Assembly (NCBI RefSeq): GCF_037911585.1 | Contig: NZ_JBAJNS010000001.1 | Coordinates: 1,735,001-1,799,000 of the forward strand | Length of the DNA stretch: 64,000 bases | Direction of reading: 5' to 3' | From: Streptomyces sp. GSL17-111 | GTDB taxonomy: Bacteria > Actinomycetota > Actinomycetes > Streptomycetales > Streptomycetaceae | Shown: piece by piece, positions 19,338 through 28,040 of the stretch | Layout of the letters: each line of letters starts with the position of its first letter | How positions within the stretch are numbered: position 1 is the stretch's first letter | Notes under the pieces: generated by a model | Database searches by the model: none | What the model was told of the DNA's origin: nothing | Seen by the model: only the letters and a program-made list of their open reading frames with translations | Translations under genes and position numbers: made by a program

Positions 19338-20804
19338 GTGAGTGACACCCCATTCGGATTCGGCCTCCCGCCGGAGGAGCCGGAGGACGGCGACGACGGC
19401 CGGAAGAAGGGCGGCGAGGGCGGGAACCCCTTCGGCTTCGGCGGCATGCCGGGCGGTCCGGGCGACCCGAACAACCCTCTCGCCGCCATGTTCGGCTCGC
19501 TGGGCGGCCCCGGCGGGATGAACCCGAACGACCTCGGCGCGGCCTTCCAGCGGCTCGGCCAGATGCTCAGCTACGAGGGCGGTCCGGTCAACTGGGACAT
19601 GGCCAAGGACATCGCCCGGCAGACCGTCGCCCAGGGCGCGGCCGACGGCTCCAAGGACGCGAGTGTCGGCCCCCAGGAGCGGGCGCAGGCCGAGGAGGCC
19701 CTGCGCCTGGCCGACCTGTGGCTCGACGGCGTCACCTCCCTGCCGTCCGGCGCCGGGACCACGGTGGCCTGGAGCCGCGCCGAGTGGGTGGAGGCCACCC
19801 TGCCGGTCTGGAAGGAGCTGGTCGACCCGGTGGCGGAGCGTGTGGGCGCCGCGATGGGGGACGTCCTGCCCGAGGAGATGCAGGCCATGGCCGGTCCGCT
19901 GCTCGGCATGATGCGGTCGATGGGCGGCGCGATGTTCGGCACCCAGATCGGTCAGGCCCTCGGCGTCCTCGCCGGTGAGGTCGTCGGCTCGACGGACGTG
20001 GGGCTGCCGCTCGGCCCGGCCGGCAAGGCCGCCCTCCTGCCGCGCAACATCGCGGCCTTCGGCGAGGGCCTCGGCGTCCCGCAGGAGGAGGTCCGGCTGT
20101 ACCTGGCCCTGCGCGAGGCCGCCCACCAGCGGCTGTTCGCCCACGTGCCGTGGCTGCGCTCGCACCTGTTCGGAGCCGTGGAGGGCTACGCGCGGGGCAT
20201 CGCCGTCGACACGGCCAAGCTGGAGGACGTCGTCGGACAGCTCGACCCGAGCCGTCCCGAGGAACTGCAGGAGAAGCTGCAGCAGGGCATGTTCCAGCCC
20301 GAGGACACCCCGGAGCAGAAGGCGGCGCTCGCCCGGCTGGAGACGGCGCTGGCCCTGGTGGAGGGCTGGGTGGACGCCGTCGTGCACGCCGCCGCGCAAC
20401 CGCACCTGCCCGCGGCGGACGCCCTGCGGGAGACGCTGCGCCGGCGGCGGGCCACCGGTGGCCCGGCCGAGCAGACGTTCGCGACGCTGATCGGTCTGGA
20501 GCTGCGCCCCCGCAGGCTGCGGGACGCCTCCCGGCTGTGGGCCTCCCTGGCCGACGCCCGTGGGGCCGAGGGCCGGGACGCCCTGTGGGAGCACCCCGAC
20601 ATGCTGCCCACCGCGGCCGACCTGGACGACCCCGACGGCTTCGTCCACCACGAGCACCCGGACTTCTCCGAGCTGGACCGGATGCTGGGCGCGGCGGCGG
20701 AGGGCACGGCACCGGAGAAGCCGGAGAAGCGCGCCGACGGGCGCGGCGAGGACGACGGTCACGGCGAGGACGGCGACGGAAGCAAGGACGACGACGCCCG
20801 GTGA
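19338..20804 (+). CDS. DUF2342-type zinc-dependent metalloprotease family protein
   Basis: A 488-residue member of the actinobacterial family annotated as zinc-dependent metalloprotease or coenzyme F420-associated (DUF2342). An N-terminal Gly/Pro/Asp-rich disordered part (1-65) is followed by an all-helical domain with the family motif LREAAHQRLFAHVPWL at about 258-273, where Glu260 and His263 probably bind metal. It lacks the standard HExxH order, so proteolysis is not proven. GTG at 19338 has GAGGAC upstream. The downstream Nudix gene overlaps its stop codon by four bases (GTGA), indicating translational coupling. Gene order with the PDZ protease and the ThiF-like protein is conserved in mycobacteria. 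Confidence 0.85.
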   Translation: MSDTPFGFGLPPEEPEDGDDGRKKGGEGGNPFGFGGMPGGPGDPNNPLAAMFGSLGGPGGMNPNDLGAAFQRLGQMLSYEGGPVNWDMAKDIARQTVAQGAADGSKDASVGPQERAQAEEALRLADLWLDGVTSLPSGAGTTVAWSRAEWVEATLPVWKELVDPVAERVGAAMGDVLPEEMQAMAGPLLGMMRSMGGAMFGTQIGQALGVLAGEVVGSTDVGLPLGPAGKAALLPRNIAAFGEGLGVPQEEVRLYLALREAAHQRLFAHVPWLRSHLFGAVEGYARGIAVDTAKLEDVVGQLDPSRPEELQEKLQQGMFQPEDTPEQKAALARLETALALVEGWVDAVVHAAAQPHLPAADALRETLRRRRATGGPAEQTFATLIGLELRPRRLRDASRLWASLADARGAEGRDALWEHPDMLPTAADLDDPDGFVHHEHPDFSELDRMLGAAAEGTAPEKPEKRADGRGEDDGHGEDGDGSKDDDAR

Positions 20805-21328
20805 GCCTGCACGAGGACGCCGTGCGGACGCTGAAGGAGTGGTCCGCACCGGAGGAGTCGCAGGAGCGGCTGCGGCAGGCGTACCTGGACCACCTGGCGT
20901 CCCGGCCGGACGCCATGCGGCGCTCCTGCGCACCGGGCCATCTGACGGCGAGCGCGCTCGTCGTCGACGCCGCCGCCCGCCGTGCGCTGCTGACCCTGCA
21001 CGGGAAGCTGCGCATGTGGCTGCAGACCGGCGGGCACTGCGAGCCGGAGGACGCCACGCTGGCCGGTGCCGCCCTGCGGGAGGCCACCGAGGAGTCCGGT
21101 GTGGCGGGGCTCGCGCTGCTGCCCGGTGGCCCGGCCCGGCTGGACCGGCACCACACGCCGTGTGCCTGGCACCTGGACGTGCAGTACGTGGCGGTCGCTC
21201 CGGCCGGGGCGGTGGAGGCGGCCAGCGCCGAGTCGCTGGAGCTGCGGTGGTTCGCGTTCGACGAGGTGGCCGAGGTGGCCGACGCCTCCGTCGTCCGGCT
21301 CGTGGAACGGGCCCGGCGGCTGCTCTGA
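20801..21328 (+). CDS. Nudix hydrolase
   Basis: A 175-residue Nudix-fold hydrolase. The Nudix box runs from about Gly77 to Val101 (GGHCEPEDATLAGAALREAT, then EESG). It keeps REAxEE but has one extra residue between the first Gly and the REx segment compared with the strict consensus. The substrate is a nucleoside diphosphate linked to something else, not identifiable from sequence. The GTG at 20801 overlaps the upstream stop (GTGA). The N-terminal 45 residues are helical and typical of this actinobacterial subgroup. A hairpin follows the stop. Confidence 0.85.
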   Translation: MSLHEDAVRTLKEWSAPEESQERLRQAYLDHLASRPDAMRRSCAPGHLTASALVVDAAARRALLTLHGKLRMWLQTGGHCEPEDATLAGAALREATEESGVAGLALLPGGPARLDRHHTPCAWHLDVQYVAVAPAGAVEAASAESLELRWFAFDEVAEVADASVVRLVERARRLL

Positions 21329-21353
21329 GCGGAATCCGGACCGGGATCGTGGT

Positions 21354-21383
21354 GGCGCCCGCCGCCCTGCGGGGGCGGGCGCC
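21354..21383. terminator. Hairpin between converging genes
   Basis: A perfect 10-bp stem (21354-21363 with 21374-21383) lies between the converging Nudix and AIM24 genes and could terminate both. No U-tract is present. Confidence 0.45.
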
Positions 21384-21395
21384 GCTACGGCCCGG

Positions 21396-22127
21396 TCAGT
21401 TGGTGAAGACGTTGCCCCCGGTCGGACGGTCCATGCCGAACTGGCCCCGCACGCCACCGCCGAGCTGCGCGTTCTGCGGCGGCAGGAGTTCACTGGGCTG
21501 GACGAGGACGAACCCGTGGCCCATGAAGTTCAGCTCCCAGCCCTCGCCGGTGTTGCCCCGGCGGCGCCACACGCCGGAGGAGCTGGTCTGGGCCTGCATC
21601 TGCACCGTCAGGCCGGTCGACCAGGCGACGACGGCGTCGGAGTCGACGCTGACGTAGCGCTCCGGGGTCACCGGCATCAGCAACGGCTTCCCGGACGTCA
21701 TGAGGGCCAGCTGTCCCTGACCGGTGATGAGCAGGTTGTACTTGCCCGTGCCCGAGATGCCGTACTGGCTGTCGACGCTGACGACCTCCCAGTGGAGACC
21801 CGAGTCGAGGGCGAGGACGTACCCGCTGTCCACGGTCAGGCCGTCGCGGGGCACCTCCAGCACGTGCACGTCCTGTGCCAGGTTGGCGAAGAAGACCGTG
21901 CCCTCGCCCGAGCAGCGCATCAGGTCCAGGTGGTCGACGCCCCGGCGCCGGCCCCGGGGCTGGTACTCGCCGTCGAACTGGACCTGCCCCTGGTAGGCGA
22001 CCATGCTGCCCTTGCGGGCGAGCACGTCCCGCTGGCCGCTGACGGCCACGCGCAGCATCTTGTCGTTCTGGAGGGCGAACGGCGGCGCGTCCTGCACCTC
22101 GGTGTGGGCGAAAAGCGGACTCTGCAT
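21396..22127 (-). CDS. AIM24 family protein (third gene of cluster)
   Basis: A 243-residue AIM24-like beta-rich protein. The family is named after a yeast mitochondrial protein; its bacterial role is unknown. Characteristic strands are seen in KGSMVAYQGQVQF, the LMRCSGEGTVFFA block, LTVDSGYVLALDSGL, GQLALMTSGKP and the C-terminal GWELNFMGHGFVLVQPSE. It is cytoplasmic with no signal peptide. The start at 22127 has GGGAGGAA. It follows the second AIM24 gene by 14 bases on the same strand and shares the repeated fold with both upstream genes. Confidence 0.85.
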   Translation of the reverse strand: MQSPLFAHTEVQDAPPFALQNDKMLRVAVSGQRDVLARKGSMVAYQGQVQFDGEYQPRGRRRGVDHLDLMRCSGEGTVFFANLAQDVHVLEVPRDGLTVDSGYVLALDSGLHWEVVSVDSQYGISGTGKYNLLITGQGQLALMTSGKPLLMPVTPERYVSVDSDAVVAWSTGLTVQMQAQTSSSGVWRRRGNTGEGWELNFMGHGFVLVQPSELLPPQNAQLGGGVRGQFGMDRPTGGNVFTN

Positions 22128-22141
22128 GGTGTTCCTCCCCC

Positions 22142-22825
22142 TCAGCCGCGCACACGCAGGCGGTCGGCGCTGTCCTCGCTGGGCTGGACGACGACGAAGC
22201 CCTGCCCGGAGAACCCGAGCTGGAACGCCTCCCCGCTGCCCCGCCCGATCAGGGCCGATGCCTTGAAACTGCGCTTGCCCTTCACCTTGAGCTTCGTCGA
22301 CCAGGCGACCAGCGCGTCCGGGTCGACGTACGTCTCGTCCTCGCCCCGGCCGCAGTCCACGACGACCGGGGTGCCGCGGGAGGTCAGGGCCACCCAGCCG
22401 GTACCGGCGACGGTGACGTTGAACAGGCCCTGTCCGGCCAGCTTGGCCAGGCCCTTCACCCGCTCGACGCCGAACTGGAGGTGCGCGTCGAAGGCGAGGA
22501 GGTTGGTGCCGTTGACCGAGACGGAGTCGTCGGCGAGGTGCACGACGACCACGTCGGCTCCGTAGTCGGCGAGATAGAGCAGCCCGTCCCCGTGGCAGCG
22601 CATCAGCGGCGCGCCCTCGCCGGTGAGCCACTGAGCGGCCTGCTGCCGCACGGCCGGCGGGTTGGGCTCGTACTGCACGAAGCCCTCGTAGGAGATCATC
22701 GAGCCGGTGCGGGCGTACAGATCCTGCCCGGAGGCCATGGCGACCTTGAGCATGTGGCTGCCGTGGTTCTCCATGCGGGCGGCCGGCGGCGTCGGGGCGA
22801 AGCCCGCGAGCGGTTGCTGGGTCAT
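22142..22825 (-). CDS. AIM24 family protein (second gene of cluster)
   Basis: A 227-residue paralogue of the AIM24 proteins on either side. It shows the same fold signature: TGSMISYEGFVQY, the LMRCHGDGLLYLA block, NGTNLLAFDAHLQFGVE, GTPVVVDCGRGE and a C-terminal GFSGQGFVVVQPSE. There is no signal peptide. The three genes look like products of tandem duplication, with the first copy fused to TerD. It lies 11 bases downstream of the TerD-AIM24 gene and 14 bases upstream of the third copy, so one transcript is likely. Confidence 0.85.
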   Translation of the reverse strand: MTQQPLAGFAPTPPAARMENHGSHMLKVAMASGQDLYARTGSMISYEGFVQYEPNPPAVRQQAAQWLTGEGAPLMRCHGDGLLYLADYGADVVVVHLADDSVSVNGTNLLAFDAHLQFGVERVKGLAKLAGQGLFNVTVAGTGWVALTSRGTPVVVDCGRGEDETYVDPDALVAWSTKLKVKGKRSFKASALIGRGSGEAFQLGFSGQGFVVVQPSEDSADRLRVRG

Positions 22826-22836
22826 GACGGGCTCCC

Positions 22837-24423
22837 TCAGACCTCGTAGGGCTGGACGACGATGAAGTTCCCGGGGGCGCCCCGGAACTGGAGGTTCACG
22901 CTTTCGCCGCTGTGCCCCGGATAGGCCGTGCGGCGCAGCCGGACCTGGGTGGAGACGATCACCTGCGCGGCGGACGACCAGGCGACGACCGCCTGCGCGT
23001 CGGCGTACGTCATCGGGGTGACGGGCAGGACGACGGGGGTGCCGTGGGTCTTGACCACGACGGTGCCGGTGCCCTGGAACTGCATCGTGAACAGCACACC
23101 GCCCGGAATGCCCTGCCCCTCGATGCGCCGCACCTCGTAGTGCAGCGTCTCGTCGAAGGCCAGCACGTTCTCCGCCGAGACGCAGATGCCGTCGCCCTGG
23201 AGCTCGATCGGGTGGAGGTGGCTGCTGTCGTCGGCGAAGAAGACCTGACCGCGACCGACGCAGCGCATGAGCTGCATCTCCTGGCCGGTGGCCTGCCCGA
23301 CCACCCGCCCGACGAAACCGGCGCTCTTGTGGCTGAAGTCGACATCGCCCTGGTACAGCACCATGCTCCCCTGGCGGGCGAGCACCGGCTGCGGGTCGAC
23401 GCCGAGGTCGGCGCGCACCAGCTGGCCGTTCTGCGGCGTCCAGCGCCGGCCGACGGGCACCTCGCGGTACTTCTCCAGGCTGACGCGCAGCCCGGCGCCG
23501 CCCTGCTGGGGAACGCCGTAGCCGCCGGGGACCGCCGGGCCGGGCGGCTGCTGGCCGAAGCCGGGGGGCGACGCCTGCGCGGGCACGCCGGGCGGCGAGA
23601 AGGAGCCCGGCGGCTGGGGCGGACCGGGCGGCTGGGGCGGACCGGGCGGCTGGGGCGGACCGGGGGGCTGCGCCGCCGGAGCCGGCATCGGGGCGGCGAT
23701 CGTCGGAGCCGCGTGCTGCGGAACGGGCGCGGCGGGCGGCTGCTGGGCGGGCGCCGGAGCCGGGGGCCGCGCGGGAGCGGGCACGGGGGCCGGGGACGGC
23801 TGGCCGCCCGGCGGCGGGGCGAAGGCCGGCGCGGCACCGGCGGGCGGGGCGAAGCCGGGGGCCTCGGCCGCCGACGTCTCCGGGGCCTGCGCCTCCTCGG
23901 CGAGCTCGCCCCCGAAGTGCTGGAGCAGCGCGGCCAGCCCACCGTCGAAGCCCTGGCCGACGGCGGCGAAGCGCCAGACGTCCTTGACGTAGAAGTCACC
24001 GAGCATGACCGCGCGCTCGGTGCTGAACTCCGAGCCGTCGAACGCGTAGCGGGCCACTTCCTCGCCACCCGCGACGATGCGCAGGTAGCCCGGCGCGACC
24101 TGGGACATCTGGCCGTCGCCGTCGATGGTGGCGGTGAAGGAGAGGCGGCGCACGGCGTCCGGGACCTTGTCGAACGTCACCCGGAAGGACTCGGTGTCGC
24201 CGGCCTGCGCACCGAGTTGCTGGATGGCGCCCTCGGGGGACTTCGGCTGGTTGTAGAAGACGAAGTAACGGTCGTCCGACAGGCGTTCGTCGGCGTCGAG
24301 TCCGAAGCAGCTGATGTCGAACGCCAGGCCGGGCCCGGTGATCCGCACACCGATGTACAGATCCGTCCCCGCCGTCAGATCACTGAGTCTGGCCTTGTGG
24401 CCGCGCTGGAATTCCCTGGCCAT
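22837..24423 (-). CDS. TerD-AIM24 fusion protein
   Basis: A 528-residue protein joining two domains. Residues 1 to about 180 are a TerD domain (SDDRYFVFYNQPKSPEGAI, VGQGFDGGLAALLQHFGG), a calcium-binding module of tellurite-resistance and stress proteins. Residues about 195-320 are a Pro/Gly/Ala-rich linker containing several copies of a GPPQPP unit. The C-terminal 200 residues are an AIM24 domain (RQGSMVLYQGDVDF, LMRCVGRGQVFFADDSS, NLQFRGAPGNFIVVQPYE). The ATG at 24423 is confirmed by the TerD start MAREFQRG. It heads a three-gene operon. TerD proteins are associated with membranes and stress in Streptomyces, but the role of AIM24 is not established. Confidence 0.9.
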   Translation of the reverse strand: MAREFQRGHKARLSDLTAGTDLYIGVRITGPGLAFDISCFGLDADERLSDDRYFVFYNQPKSPEGAIQQLGAQAGDTESFRVTFDKVPDAVRRLSFTATIDGDGQMSQVAPGYLRIVAGGEEVARYAFDGSEFSTERAVMLGDFYVKDVWRFAAVGQGFDGGLAALLQHFGGELAEEAQAPETSAAEAPGFAPPAGAAPAFAPPPGGQPSPAPVPAPARPPAPAPAQQPPAAPVPQHAAPTIAAPMPAPAAQPPGPPQPPGPPQPPGPPQPPGSFSPPGVPAQASPPGFGQQPPGPAVPGGYGVPQQGGAGLRVSLEKYREVPVGRRWTPQNGQLVRADLGVDPQPVLARQGSMVLYQGDVDFSHKSAGFVGRVVGQATGQEMQLMRCVGRGQVFFADDSSHLHPIELQGDGICVSAENVLAFDETLHYEVRRIEGQGIPGGVLFTMQFQGTGTVVVKTHGTPVVLPVTPMTYADAQAVVAWSSAAQVIVSTQVRLRRTAYPGHSGESVNLQFRGAPGNFIVVQPYEV

Positions 24424-24490
24424 GCGTAACGACCGTCCCCCATCCGTGCTGGAACCCTGGTGCGTCAGGCTAACCGGTCCGGCCGCGAGG

Positions 24491-25069
24491 TCAGCCGTCG
24501 CGTGCGCCGCGGGCATGCGGCAGCCGCCCGGCCGAGGCCACGCCCTCCAGGTAGCCGCGGGCCCGCTCGGTGCGCGGGTAGGCGTCGAGCAGCCGCCAGA
24601 ACTCCGGCCCGTGGCCGGGTACGAGCAGGTGGGCCAGCTCGTGCAGCAGGACGTAGTCGAGCACGTACTCGGGCATGCCCTGCAGACGGTGGGAGAGCCG
24701 GATCGTCCCCTCGGCGGGCGTGCACGAGCCCCAGCGGGTGTTCTGGTTCGTGACCCAGCGGACGGAGACGGGACGGGCGCGACCGCCGAGGTACTGGTCG
24801 GACAGGCCGAGGGCCCGGCCGGCCAGCTCCCCGTCCGGAGGGGTGCGCCGGCTTTCCTGCGCGGCCAGCTTGTCGAGCATGACCGCGACCCAGCGCCGTT
24901 CGTCGGCGAGGGACATGCGGGCGGGGATGAGCACGACGGTGCGGCCGTCCTCCCGGTACGCCGAGACGGTACGGCGGCGTCGGTCGCTGCGGCGCACTTC
25001 GACCCGCCCTGGGTCCGGGGCTTCTGCGGAGCTCGGCGGCGGGACGCTGTCGAGAGGTTCGGCGGTCAC
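24491..25069 (-). CDS. YgjP/M48-like zinc metallopeptidase
   Basis: A 192-residue metallopeptidase of the YgjP-like group. The zinc motif HELAH is at 143-147, with a third His at 153 (GHGPEFW), typical of this group. RWGSCTPAEGTIRLS supplies the family's WGSC block. The start GTG at 25069 fits the family N-terminus; the longer frame upstream overlaps the promoter. It is cytoplasmic, with no signal peptide. The 66 bases before the TerD gene and the shared strand suggest it may be co-transcribed with the AIM24 cluster. Confidence 0.85.
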   Translation of the reverse strand: MTAEPLDSVPPPSSAEAPDPGRVEVRRSDRRRRTVSAYREDGRTVVLIPARMSLADERRWVAVMLDKLAAQESRRTPPDGELAGRALGLSDQYLGGRARPVSVRWVTNQNTRWGSCTPAEGTIRLSHRLQGMPEYVLDYVLLHELAHLLVPGHGPEFWRLLDAYPRTERARGYLEGVASAGRLPHARGARDG

Positions 25070-25195
25070 GGTCCGACGGTACCGGCCCGGACGGCGGCTG
25101 CCGAGGCCATGTGACTCTCGCGCATGACTAGTACGACCATCACCCACGCCCTGTGGACAACTCCACGCAGCTCTCGGCGATCTGGTCCATGCTGA

Positions 25196-25216
25196 GGCCA
25201 GTTGTCAGAACTGGCC
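25196..25216. promoter_or_regulatory. Inverted repeat in the divergent promoter region
   Basis: GGCCAGTT-GTCAG-AACTGGCC is an 8-bp inverted repeat about 80 bases upstream of the ThiF-like gene; a TTGACT lies 14 bases downstream of it. It could be an operator or RNA hairpin for either divergent gene. Confidence 0.35.
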
Positions 25217-25293
25217 GCATTCGCGCGGTTTGACTGTTCACGGGCGCACGTCCGCCGGGGTCGGGCGTATCGCCATAACGGAGGGGGCGGGAG

Positions 25294-26436
25294 ATGCATC
25301 CGAAGATCAAGTCCGCACTGCGCAGGAGCTGGCGGGACCGGCAGACGGTCCAGTACGGGGTCACGCCCGCCCACGCGGTCGTGCTCGGCCCGGTGGACAC
25401 GGCCACCGGAAGCTTCCTCGACCTGCTGGACGGCACGCGGAGCATGGAACAGCTGAGACAGCTGGCCAGAAGCCTCGGCCTGGGGAACGGCGCGGCGGAC
25501 GGGGTCGTGGAGCGGCTGGCCGGTGCCGGGCTGCTGGACGACGCCTCCGCCGGGCGGGGCGCGGCGGTGGCCGTGCCCGAGGCGCTGCGCCCGGACCTGG
25601 CCTCCCTCTCCGTCGTGCACCCGCGGGCGGGAACCGCGGTACGCCTCCTGGCGGCGCGCCGCTCGGCTCACGTCCAGGTTCGGGGCGGGGGCCGCGTCGG
25701 CGGCACGCTGGCGTCCCTTCTCGCGGCAGCCGGGGTGGGCCGGATCGACGTCGTGGACGGCGGCTGTGTGAGCGAGTGGGACACCGCGCCCGGTGGGTTG
25801 GGTCCCCGGCAGACGGGCGAGCGTCGCACAGCGGCGCTGCGCAAGGCGGTGGTCCGGTCCGCCCCCTGGTCGCGTCGTCCGCGTGACGCCGCCCCCGGCC
25901 GTCCGGACGGCGGTCTGGACCTGGTGATCATCGCCCCACGCGACGGGCTGGCGGCGTACGCCCCGGAGGCCGACGCGGCCCGGGAGCTGATCGCCGCGGG
26001 TCGGCCGCACCTGTACACCGGCGTGGTGGAGGCCACCGGGTTCGTGGGCCCGCTCGTTCTCCCCGGCCAGTCGGCGTGCGCGGACTGCATACTGCGGGGG
26101 CGGGCCGCGCGGGAGCCCGCCTGGCCCCTCATGCTGGGCCAGTGGCGGCAGGCCCGGCGTACCGGTCCCGTGGCCTGCGACATGGCGCTGGCGACGGTGA
26201 CGGCCGGGGCCGCCGCGTCCTTCGCGCTGAGCCTCCTCGACGGGGACGGCGCCGCCCGCCCCGGCACACGCCTCTCCTTCACCCTGCCCGGGCTGCGGCA
26301 CGAGGAGGAGGCTGTGCGACCGTATGAGGAGTGCCCCTGCGGGGCTGCGGCACAGGAGAGGGACGAGTCCTGCGCCACAGCCTCGACGTGGGACGCAGCA
26401 GAGGTGACCATGGCGTCCGGGCCGGGTGGCGCCTGA
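25294..26436 (+). CDS. ThiF/E1-like adenylyltransferase, degenerate
   Basis: A 380-residue protein with an N-terminal winged-helix-like part (1-90) and a ThiF/E1-like Rossmann fold with GGGRVGG (131-137), followed by VVDGGCVSE. One zinc-type CADC pair lies near residue 265 and a CPCG near 348, which could complete a zinc site. Several usual ThiF elements such as the DNFxxR region are not evident, so activation of a ubiquitin-like protein is not proven. It resembles the E1-like proteins of peptide cyclodehydratases. ATG at 25294 follows GGAGGGGGCGGGAG. The ABC1 gene follows 34 bases later, an order also found in mycobacteria. Confidence 0.75.
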   Translation: MHPKIKSALRRSWRDRQTVQYGVTPAHAVVLGPVDTATGSFLDLLDGTRSMEQLRQLARSLGLGNGAADGVVERLAGAGLLDDASAGRGAAVAVPEALRPDLASLSVVHPRAGTAVRLLAARRSAHVQVRGGGRVGGTLASLLAAAGVGRIDVVDGGCVSEWDTAPGGLGPRQTGERRTAALRKAVVRSAPWSRRPRDAAPGRPDGGLDLVIIAPRDGLAAYAPEADAARELIAAGRPHLYTGVVEATGFVGPLVLPGQSACADCILRGRAAREPAWPLMLGQWRQARRTGPVACDMALATVTAGAAASFALSLLDGDGAARPGTRLSFTLPGLRHEEEAVRPYEECPCGAAAQERDESCATASTWDAAEVTMASGPGGA

Positions 26437-26470
26437 GCCGCCGGAGCCGATCCGCGAGTTGGAGGGGTGC

Positions 26471-27892
26471 ATGTCAGATCTTCCCCGCAAGGCAGTGACC
26501 CGGACCGCCAAGCTGGCGGCGCTGCCGCTCGGGTTCGCGAGCCGGACGGCGCTCGGCCTCGGCAAGCGCCTCGGGGGCCGACCCGCCGAGGCCATCGCCG
26601 CCGAACTGCAGCAGCGCACCGCCGAGCAGCTGTTCTCCACGCTGGGCTCCCTCAAGGGCGGAGCCATGAAGTTCGGGCAGGCGATGTCGGTGTTCGAGTC
26701 GGTGCTGCCCGAGGACGTGGCCGGCCCCTACCGCGCCGCGCTCACCAAGCTCCAGGAAGCGGCACCGCCGATGCCCGCCGCCACGGTGCACAAAGTCCTC
26801 GCCCAGCGGCTGGGTGAGGAGTGGCGGGACCTGTTCATCGAGTTCAGCGACAAGCCGGCCGCGGCCGCCTCGATCGGCCAGGTGCACCGGGCCGTATGGC
26901 ACGACGGCCGCGAGGTGGCGGTCAAGGTCCAGTATCCGGGCGCCGGGGAGGCGCTCCTCTCGGACCTCGCCCAGCTGGGCCGGTTCGCCCGGGTGCTGGG
27001 GCCCCTCGTTCCGGGCATGGAGGTCAAGCCGCTCATAGCCGAGATGCGGGAGCGGGTGGCCGAAGAACTGGACTACGCGTTGGAGGCGGAGGCCCAGCGG
27101 GCGTACGCGGCGGAGTTCGCCGGGGATCCCGACGTGTGCGTGCCCGACGTGGTGCGCCAGTGCGAGCAGGTGCTGGTCACCGAGTGGATGGACGGGACAC
27201 CGCTGGCCGCGGTCATCCGTGAGGGCACGCAGGACGACCGCGACCACGTGGGGCAGCTCCTGGCACGGTTCCTGTTCTGCGGCACCGCGCGCACGGGTCT
27301 CCTGCACGCGGATCCGCACCCCGGAAACTTCCGGCTGCTCGACGACGGCCGGCTCGGGGTCATGGATTTCGGCACCGTCAACCGCCTCCCCGAGGGGCTG
27401 CCCGAGCCGATCGGGGTCGCGCTGCGGATGACGCTGGAAGGCCACGTCGACGCGGTGTACGCGGTGCTGCGCGAAGAAGGCTTCGTCAAGCCCGACGTCG
27501 AGCTCGACCCGGAGGCGGTGTACGACTACCTTCAGCCGCTGATCGAACCCGCCGTCGTCGACAGCTTCCCGTTCTCCCGGGAGTGGCTGCGCAAGCAGAC
27601 GACCACCCTCGCCGACCGTCGCTCCCCCGCCTACCAGTTGGGCAAGCAGCTCAACCTGCCGCCCTCGTACCTGCTGATCCATCGCGTCTGGCTGAGCACG
27701 ATCGGGGTGCTGTGCCAGCTCGGAGCGCACGTGCGGCTGCGGGACGAGTTGGAGGACTGGCTCCCGGGCTTCGCCGCGGACGAGGTCGAGGAAGCCGAGG
27801 TCGAGGAGGTCGAGGAAGCCGAGGTCGAGCCGTCCGAGGTGAAGGGGAGCGGGCCGGAGGGGCCGACCGCCGTGGCGGGCACGGTCGCCTGA
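26471..27892 (+). CDS. ABC1/UbiB-family atypical kinase (AarF-like)
   Basis: A 473-residue member of the ABC1/UbiB atypical kinase-like family. The signature KGGAMKFGQAMS is at 62-73 (KxGQ motif). AAASIGQVH and VAVKVQYPG form the Ala-rich nucleotide loop and catalytic Lys. HADPHPGNF and the DFG motif (VMDFGTVN) follow. ABC1 proteins act in quinone biosynthesis and lipid homeostasis; the target here is unknown. The C-terminus is an acidic repetitive tail (EEAEVEEVEEAEVE). ATG at 26471 follows GGAGGG. It is probably co-transcribed with the ThiF-like gene and ends at a hairpin facing wblC's companion gene. Confidence 0.88.
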   Translation: MSDLPRKAVTRTAKLAALPLGFASRTALGLGKRLGGRPAEAIAAELQQRTAEQLFSTLGSLKGGAMKFGQAMSVFESVLPEDVAGPYRAALTKLQEAAPPMPAATVHKVLAQRLGEEWRDLFIEFSDKPAAAASIGQVHRAVWHDGREVAVKVQYPGAGEALLSDLAQLGRFARVLGPLVPGMEVKPLIAEMRERVAEELDYALEAEAQRAYAAEFAGDPDVCVPDVVRQCEQVLVTEWMDGTPLAAVIREGTQDDRDHVGQLLARFLFCGTARTGLLHADPHPGNFRLLDDGRLGVMDFGTVNRLPEGLPEPIGVALRMTLEGHVDAVYAVLREEGFVKPDVELDPEAVYDYLQPLIEPAVVDSFPFSREWLRKQTTTLADRRSPAYQLGKQLNLPPSYLLIHRVWLSTIGVLCQLGAHVRLRDELEDWLPGFAADEVEEAEVEEVEEAEVEPSEVKGSGPEGPTAVAGTVA

Positions 27893-27939
27893 GGCGTGAC
27901 GCGCGGGGGCCGGAGCGCCGACGCGCCCCGGCCCCGGTT

Positions 27940-27958
27940 CCGGTGCGGTCCGCACCGG
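27940..27958. terminator. Hairpin between ABC1 and the wblC operon
   Basis: A perfect 8-bp stem (CCGGTGCG/CGCACCGG, 27940-27947 with 27951-27958), about 48 bases after the ABC1 stop and about 80 after the converging small gene. It is a modest terminator candidate. Confidence 0.4.
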
Positions 27959-28040
27959 TTCTGCCGTGCTGCTGTCCTGGGTCAGGTCGTGTGGTGGTCA
28001 CCGTTGTGCCGGTGCCGGATCACGGTCGCCTCCCTGGTGC

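Noticed and set aside
23580..23670. Short tandem repeats in the TerD-AIM24 gene as a CRISPR or VNTR array
   Set aside because: They are in frame and encode the Pro-rich GPPQPP linker; no CRISPR-type spacers or cas genes exist.
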